A DNA stretch of 64,000 bases from positions 62,001 to 126,000 of the forward strand of contig NZ_VXDC01000008.1 of NCBI RefSeq assembly GCF_008711285.1. The letters run 5' to 3'. Within the stretch, counting starts at the first letter, position 1. Each line of letters opens with the position of its first letter. Source of the stretch: Roseibium aquae. Its GTDB lineage: Bacteria > Pseudomonadota > Alphaproteobacteria > Rhizobiales > Stappiaceae. The position numbers were made by a program, and so were the translations under genes. Under the pieces are notes generated by a model that worked only from the letters and a program-made list of their open reading frames with translations, ran no database searches and was not told the origin of the DNA. Below, piece after piece: positions 56,635 through 64,000 of the stretch.

Positions 56635-57468
56635 TTACTTCTTCCGCGCGTGACGGCTACGGACGATGAACTTGTCCGTTTGCTTGTTACGCCGCGTGCG
56701 CTTGCCTTTGGTCGGCTTACCCCACGGGGTCACCGGATGACGGCCGCCCGATGTCCGACCTTCACCACCGCCGTGCGGGTGGTCGATCGGGTTCATGGCG
56801 ACACCGCGTGTGTGCGGTACCCGGCCCAGCCAGCGCTTGCGCCCCGCCTTGCCGAGATTGATGTTCGAGTGGTCCGGGTTGGACACGGCACCGACAGTGG
56901 CCATGCAGGAACCCAGAACCTTGCGCTGCTCGCCGGACATCAGACGCAGGACCGTGTAGCCCTGGTCGCGGCCGACCACCTGGACGAAAGCCCCGGCGGA
57001 CCGTGCGATCTGCGCACCCTTGCCCGGCTTCATCTCGATGTTGTGCACGATCGTGCCCACCGGGATGGCCGAAAGCGGCATTGCATTACCCGGCTTGACG
57101 TCAACCGCTGCACCCGCAACGACCTTGTCGCCCGCTGCCAGCCGCTGCGGCGCCAGAATGTAGCTCAGCTCGCCGTCTTCGTAACGGATCAGAGCGATGA
57201 ACGCGGTCCGGTTCGGATCGTATTCGAGGCGCTCGACCGTGGCCGGCATGTCCCACTTGCGGCGCTTGAAGTCCACAAGACGATAGGACCGCTTGTGACC
57301 GCCGCCACGGTTCGGAGCCGTCAAGCGGCCCATGTTGTTACGTCCACCAGACTTGGTCAGGCCCTCGGTCAATGTCTTGACCGGCTTGCCTTTCCAAAGA
57401 CCGGACCGGTCAACCTGAATCAGCTGACGGCGGCCGGGGGACGTGGGATTGAATGTCTTAAGTGCCAT
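56635..57468 (-). CDS. rplB: 50S ribosomal protein L2
   Basis: A 277-residue primary 23S rRNA-binding protein: [40 protein letters not shown], and the peptidyl-transferase-near motif [20 protein letters not shown]. It lies between rplW and rpsS. Confidence 0.98.
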   Translation of the reverse strand: MALKTFNPTSPGRRQLIQVDRSGLWKGKPVKTLTEGLTKSGGRNNMGRLTAPNRGGGHKRSYRLVDFKRRKWDMPATVERLEYDPNRTAFIALIRYEDGELSYILAPQRLAAGDKVVAGAAVDVKPGNAMPLSAIPVGTIVHNIEMKPGKGAQIARSAGAFVQVVGRDQGYTVLRLMSGEQRKVLGSCMATVGAVSNPDHSNINLGKAGRKRWLGRVPHTRGVAMNPIDHPHGGGEGRTSGGRHPVTPWGKPTKGKRTRRNKQTDKFIVRSRHARKK

Positions 57469-57486
57469 TTTTCCTTAGTCCCCGTC

Positions 57487-57780
57487 TTAAAGCCCGGTGG
57501 TCACGTCGATGGCCTGCCCTTCGGCGAGCGTCACGACGGCCTTCTTGTAGTCGGACTGACGGCCAAGGCGCCCACGGAAGCGCTTCACCTTGCCCTTGCG
57601 GACCAGGGTGTTCACGCCCGTCACCTTCACGCCGAACAGTGCCTCAACCGCAGCCTTGATCTGCGGCTTGGTTGCATCGTTGGCAACCTTGAATACGACC
57701 TTGTTCTCCTCGGAAGCCATGGTGGCCTTTTCCGTGATCACAGGGCCGACGATCTTGTCGTAATGAGGAAGTTTGCTCAT
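57487..57780 (-). CDS. rplW: 50S ribosomal protein L23
   Basis: A 97-residue protein of the exit-tunnel rim, a docking site for trigger factor and [43 protein letters not shown] and [20 protein letters not shown]. The start overlaps rplD by four bases (ATGA). Confidence 0.98.
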   Translation of the reverse strand: MSKLPHYDKIVGPVITEKATMASEENKVVFKVANDATKPQIKAAVEALFGVKVTGVNTLVRKGKVKRFRGRLGRQSDYKKAVVTLAEGQAIDVTTGL

Positions 57781-58397
57781 TTGAAGCGCTCCTCAAGTGC
57801 CGACACGGCCGCCTTGGTCAACACAAGCGTGTTGGCCCGCATGATGTCGTAAACGTTGATGCCCTGCACCGGCAGCAGATCCACATTTGGGATGTTGCGC
57901 GATGCCAGCTGGAAGTTGCGGTCGAGTTCCGCGCCATCGATGATCAGCGCGTTGGTGAGACCACCCTTCAAAAGCCGATCCTTGACCGCCTTGGTCTTGG
58001 CTTCCGCAGCCTTGACGTCTTCGACAACGATCAGGCTGGCCGTCTTCGCCTTGGCGGACAGAACATGCTTGAGACCCAGAGCGCGCACCTTCTTGGGAAG
58101 GTCGTGCCCGTGATCCCGGACAACCGGACCAAAAGCCCGGCCGCCGCCGCGGAACTGCGGAGCCTTCTTGTTGCCGTGACGGGCGCCGCCGGAGCCTTTC
58201 TGGCGGACGATCTTCTTCGTCGAGCCGGTCACTTCCGACCGGCCCAGCGTCTTGTGTGTGCCCGCCTGGCGCTTGGCAAGCTGCCAGCGCACCACGCGGT
58301 GGATCAGATCGGCGCGCGGCTCGAGACCGAAAATCTCGTCCGACACCGTGATCGAACCGGCCGCCCCACCATCGAGGGTCTTGACCTCAAGTTCCAT
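57777..58397 (-). CDS. rplD: 50S ribosomal protein L4
   Basis: A 206-residue protein that in enteric bacteria also represses the S10 operon. [40 protein letters not shown] and [20 protein letters not shown] are diagnostic. The ATG at 58397 was chosen, with AAGGAGAG upstream; a GTG just before it is less likely. It overlaps the rplC stop by one base (TGATG). Confidence 0.98.
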   Translation of the reverse strand: MELEVKTLDGGAAGSITVSDEIFGLEPRADLIHRVVRWQLAKRQAGTHKTLGRSEVTGSTKKIVRQKGSGGARHGNKKAPQFRGGGRAFGPVVRDHGHDLPKKVRALGLKHVLSAKAKTASLIVVEDVKAAEAKTKAVKDRLLKGGLTNALIIDGAELDRNFQLASRNIPNVDLLPVQGINVYDIMRANTLVLTKAAVSALEERFK

Positions 58398-59119
58398 CAC
58401 TCACTCTCCTTCCCGGCTGCGGCAGCACCAGCTTCCGCGCCTTCAGGCGCACGGAACGCTCCAGGCATCGGCGCGCCTTCCGGCAGCGCCTTCTTGACCG
58501 CGTCGCGGACCAGGATCCAACCGCCCTTGGCGCCCGGAACAGAGCCCTCGACCATGATCAGGCCACGTTCGACATCCGTGCGCACAACCTTCAGGTTCTG
58601 CGTGGTCACGCGGACATCGCCCATGTGACCGGCCATCTTCTTGCCCTTGAACACGCGGCCCGGATCCTGACACTGGCCAGTCGACCCGTGGGACCGGTGG
58701 GAAATCGAGTTACCGTGGGATGCCCGGCCACCACCGAAGTTGTGACGCTTCATCACACCGGCAAAACCCTTACCGATCGAAGTCCCGGTCACATCGACAA
58801 ACTGACCTTCGACATAGTGGTCAGCTGTCAATTCAGCGCCAACGTCGATGAGGTTGTCGGCCGAGACCCGGAATTCGGCAAGCGTGCGCTTGGGCTCCAC
58901 CTTGGCAACCGCGAAATGACCGCGCATCGCCTTCGGCGTGTTCTTTACCTTTGCCAGACCGGCGCCGACCTGCAGCGCGGTATAGCCATTCTTTTCTTCA
59001 GTCCGGTGAGCCAGCACCTGGCACTTTTCCAGTTTCAAGACTGTAACTGGAACATGCTCACCCGCATCGGTGTAGATGCGGGTCATGCCCACCTTCTGAG
59101 CGATCACTCCAGAACGCAT
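58397..59119 (-). CDS. rplC: 50S ribosomal protein L3
   Basis: A 240-residue protein: [20 protein letters not shown], and the tunnel-proximal loop [20 protein letters not shown] with the glutamine ([19 protein letters not shown]) that PrmB methylates in other bacteria. The C-terminal tail is Ala/Gly/Glu-rich ([15 protein letters not shown]). It lies 23 bases after rpsJ. Confidence 0.98.
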   Translation of the reverse strand: MRSGVIAQKVGMTRIYTDAGEHVPVTVLKLEKCQVLAHRTEEKNGYTALQVGAGLAKVKNTPKAMRGHFAVAKVEPKRTLAEFRVSADNLIDVGAELTADHYVEGQFVDVTGTSIGKGFAGVMKRHNFGGGRASHGNSISHRSHGSTGQCQDPGRVFKGKKMAGHMGDVRVTTQNLKVVRTDVERGLIMVEGSVPGAKGGWILVRDAVKKALPEGAPMPGAFRAPEGAEAGAAAAGKESE

Positions 59120-59142
59120 AGACGTGTCCCCTTCGATCCGCC

Positions 59143-59451
59143 TCAGAGCTTGATCTCGACGTCGACACCAGCGGCCAAATCGAGCTTCATCAAAGCGTCG
59201 ACCGTCTGGGGCGTCGGATCAACGATGTCGAGAAGACGCTTGTGCGTCCGCATCTCGAACTGATCGCGGCTTTTCTTATCGATATGCGGTCCGCGAAGCA
59301 CGGTGTACTTCTCGATCCGCGTCGGCAGTGGTACGGGTCCCCGCACCTGCGCACCGGTCCGCTTGGCCGTATTGACGATCTCCTTGGTGGAGGCGTCCAG
59401 AATACGGTGATCAAATGCCTTCAGGCGGATCCGGATATTCTGACCGTTCAT
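59143..59451 (-). CDS. rpsJ: 30S ribosomal protein S10 (NusE)
   Basis: A 102-residue protein: [40 protein letters not shown] and [20 protein letters not shown]. It also acts in transcription antitermination with NusB. It starts 73 bases after tuf; no terminator separates them, so str and S10 groups look joined. Confidence 0.98.
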   Translation of the reverse strand: MNGQNIRIRLKAFDHRILDASTKEIVNTAKRTGAQVRGPVPLPTRIEKYTVLRGPHIDKKSRDQFEMRTHKRLLDIVDPTPQTVDALMKLDLAAGVDVEIKL

Positions 59452-59524
59452 TTCAGAGTTCCCGAGGTAAATGGCGGGCCCGCATCACGGGGATCAGTCC
59501 CCGGCCGCAGGCCCTGCCAGCGAT

Positions 59525-60715
<1,191 letters not shown>

Positions 60716-60762
60716 CGGATTTCTCCGTTTCTCTAATTCTTATGTGACTGGTGCGATCCGGT

Positions 60763-62838
<2,076 letters not shown>

Positions 62839-62863
62839 GACGTCAGCCCTTCGAAGTCACAAA

Positions 62864-63334
<471 letters not shown>

Positions 63335-63346
63335 CTATCGTACCTC

Positions 63347-63718
63347 TTACTTCGGACGCTTCGCGCCGTATTTGGAACGGCGCTGCTTCCGGTCTTTAAC
63401 GCCCTGGGTGTCCAGCACGCCACGGATGATGTGGTAGCGCACACCCGGCAAGTCCTTCACGCGGCCGCCGCGGATCATGACAACCGAGTGTTCTTGAAGG
63501 TTGTGACCTTCACCCGGGATATAGCCAATCACTTCAAAGCCGTTGGTCAGGCGGATCTTGGCCACCTTCCGAAGAGCCGAGTTCGGCTTCTTTGGCGTCG
63601 TCGTGTAAACGCGCGTGCAAACGCCACGCTTCTGCGGGCAGGCCTCCATGGCCGGCACTTTATTCCGCTTCGGCGGGTCTTTCCGCGGCTTGCGGATCAA
63701 CTGGTTGATGGTCGGCAT
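63347..63718 (-). CDS. rpsL: 30S ribosomal protein S12
   Basis: A 123-residue decoding-centre protein and first gene of the supercluster in this window. The start at 63718 ([20 protein letters not shown]) is fixed by the family N-terminus; the frame stays open to 63865 with no support. Lys43 in [13 protein letters not shown] and the lysine of [12 protein letters not shown] are the wild-type residues linked to streptomycin sensitivity. Asp90, which is methylthiolated in other bacteria, is also present. Confidence 0.98.
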   Translation of the reverse strand: MPTINQLIRKPRKDPPKRNKVPAMEACPQKRGVCTRVYTTTPKKPNSALRKVAKIRLTNGFEVIGYIPGEGHNLQEHSVVMIRGGRVKDLPGVRYHIIRGVLDTQGVKDRKQRRSKYGAKRPK

Positions 63719-64000
63719 CTTTTGCCCTTTACCTCGTCCATCCAAAATTCGTTTCGCAACTGCAGTCCCCGCGGATTCTGACATGCAGAATCGCGCCCGC
63801 GCGCTCTTTTGGAGCGGCCGGCGCTGCGAAAACCAGAGGACCGCAGGAAACCCACGGTCATGCAATCGACGTTTATTCGCCTCAATGAACCCGGCAGCGT
63901 TTAAAAGGAATGATCTAGCGCTTCGTCGCGCCGGACGCTCAAGCTTTTACCGCCTGCCTTCGGGATGGGCGGAAACTACATAGGACCCCGGGGAACGTCA
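63719..64000. other. leader region upstream of rpsL
   Basis: A 282-base stretch with no supported gene. It ends at the window edge, so the neighbour upstream (rpoC in many alphaproteobacteria) cannot be seen. It has an AT-richer part at about 63865-63920 that fits a promoter and leader for the supercluster. Confidence 0.5.
63913..63942 (-). promoter_or_regulatory. candidate promoter for the rpsL supercluster
   Basis: Read on the minus strand, TTGAGC (63942-63937) and CTAGAT (63918-63913) are spaced by 18 bases, similar to the alphaproteobacterial pattern of TTGAC and CTATAT-like boxes. It would give a leader of nearly 190 bases before rpsL. The match is partial, so this is tentative. Confidence 0.3.

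Overview
The window is a 64 kb piece of a high-GC chromosome from an alphaproteobacterium, most likely of the Hyphomicrobiales (Rhizobiales). The evidence is the str-S10-spc-alpha ribosomal supercluster with adk between secY and rpsM, an ATP12-family chaperone, propionyl-CoA carboxylase genes, a three-gene sulfolipid operon and an Anbu proteasome-like cluster. A genus cannot be fixed from sequence alone. No IS element, prophage, integrase or CRISPR array was seen, and the window reads as core chromosome.

Positions 1-11000 hold stress and signalling genes. A partial ohr gene is divergent from its regulator ohrR across a shared operator. An orphan periplasmic binding protein follows, then an H-NOX sensor overlapping its histidine kinase. 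After these come an alpha/beta hydrolase, mgtE, a DUF427 protein, a SOUL heme-binding protein and a PAS-GGDEF-EAL cyclic-di-GMP enzyme. Positions 11000-17600 hold tRNA-Leu(GAG), a short FliN-like protein, lipB, a chemoreceptor and the sqdBDC operon for sulfoquinovosyl diacylglycerol. Positions 17800-24200 hold a GNAT acetyltransferase, acylphosphatase, a HAD phosphatase gene broken by a one-base frameshift, pccA, folB, a small secreted protein and pccB.

Positions 24400-30000 carry a tight four-gene operon: circularly permuted ATP-grasp, alpha-E protein, transglutaminase-like protein and Anbu protease. A second mgtE follows. Positions 30000-38200, nearly all on the minus strand, carry a HAD phosphatase and ATP12 chaperone pair, an RluC-type pseudouridine synthase, and a run of patatin phospholipase, three tandem sterol-desaturase/fatty-acid-hydroxylase paralogues and a CrcB fluoride channel. 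This run looks like a membrane-lipid modification locus. Positions 38400-45100 hold a PAS-class III nucleotide cyclase, rarA, a DegP/DegQ-type protease and a second chemoreceptor.

Positions 45300-63700 are the ribosomal supercluster, transcribed on the minus strand from rpsL: rpsL-rpsG-fusA-tuf, rpsJ to rpsQ, rplN to secY-adk, a terminator, then rpsM-rpsK-rpoA-rplQ. The clearest unusual features are the frameshifted HAD gene, the unusually long basic N-terminus of OhrR, the tripled desaturase paralogues, the Anbu cluster, and a hairpin placed directly before the rpsM ribosome-binding site.
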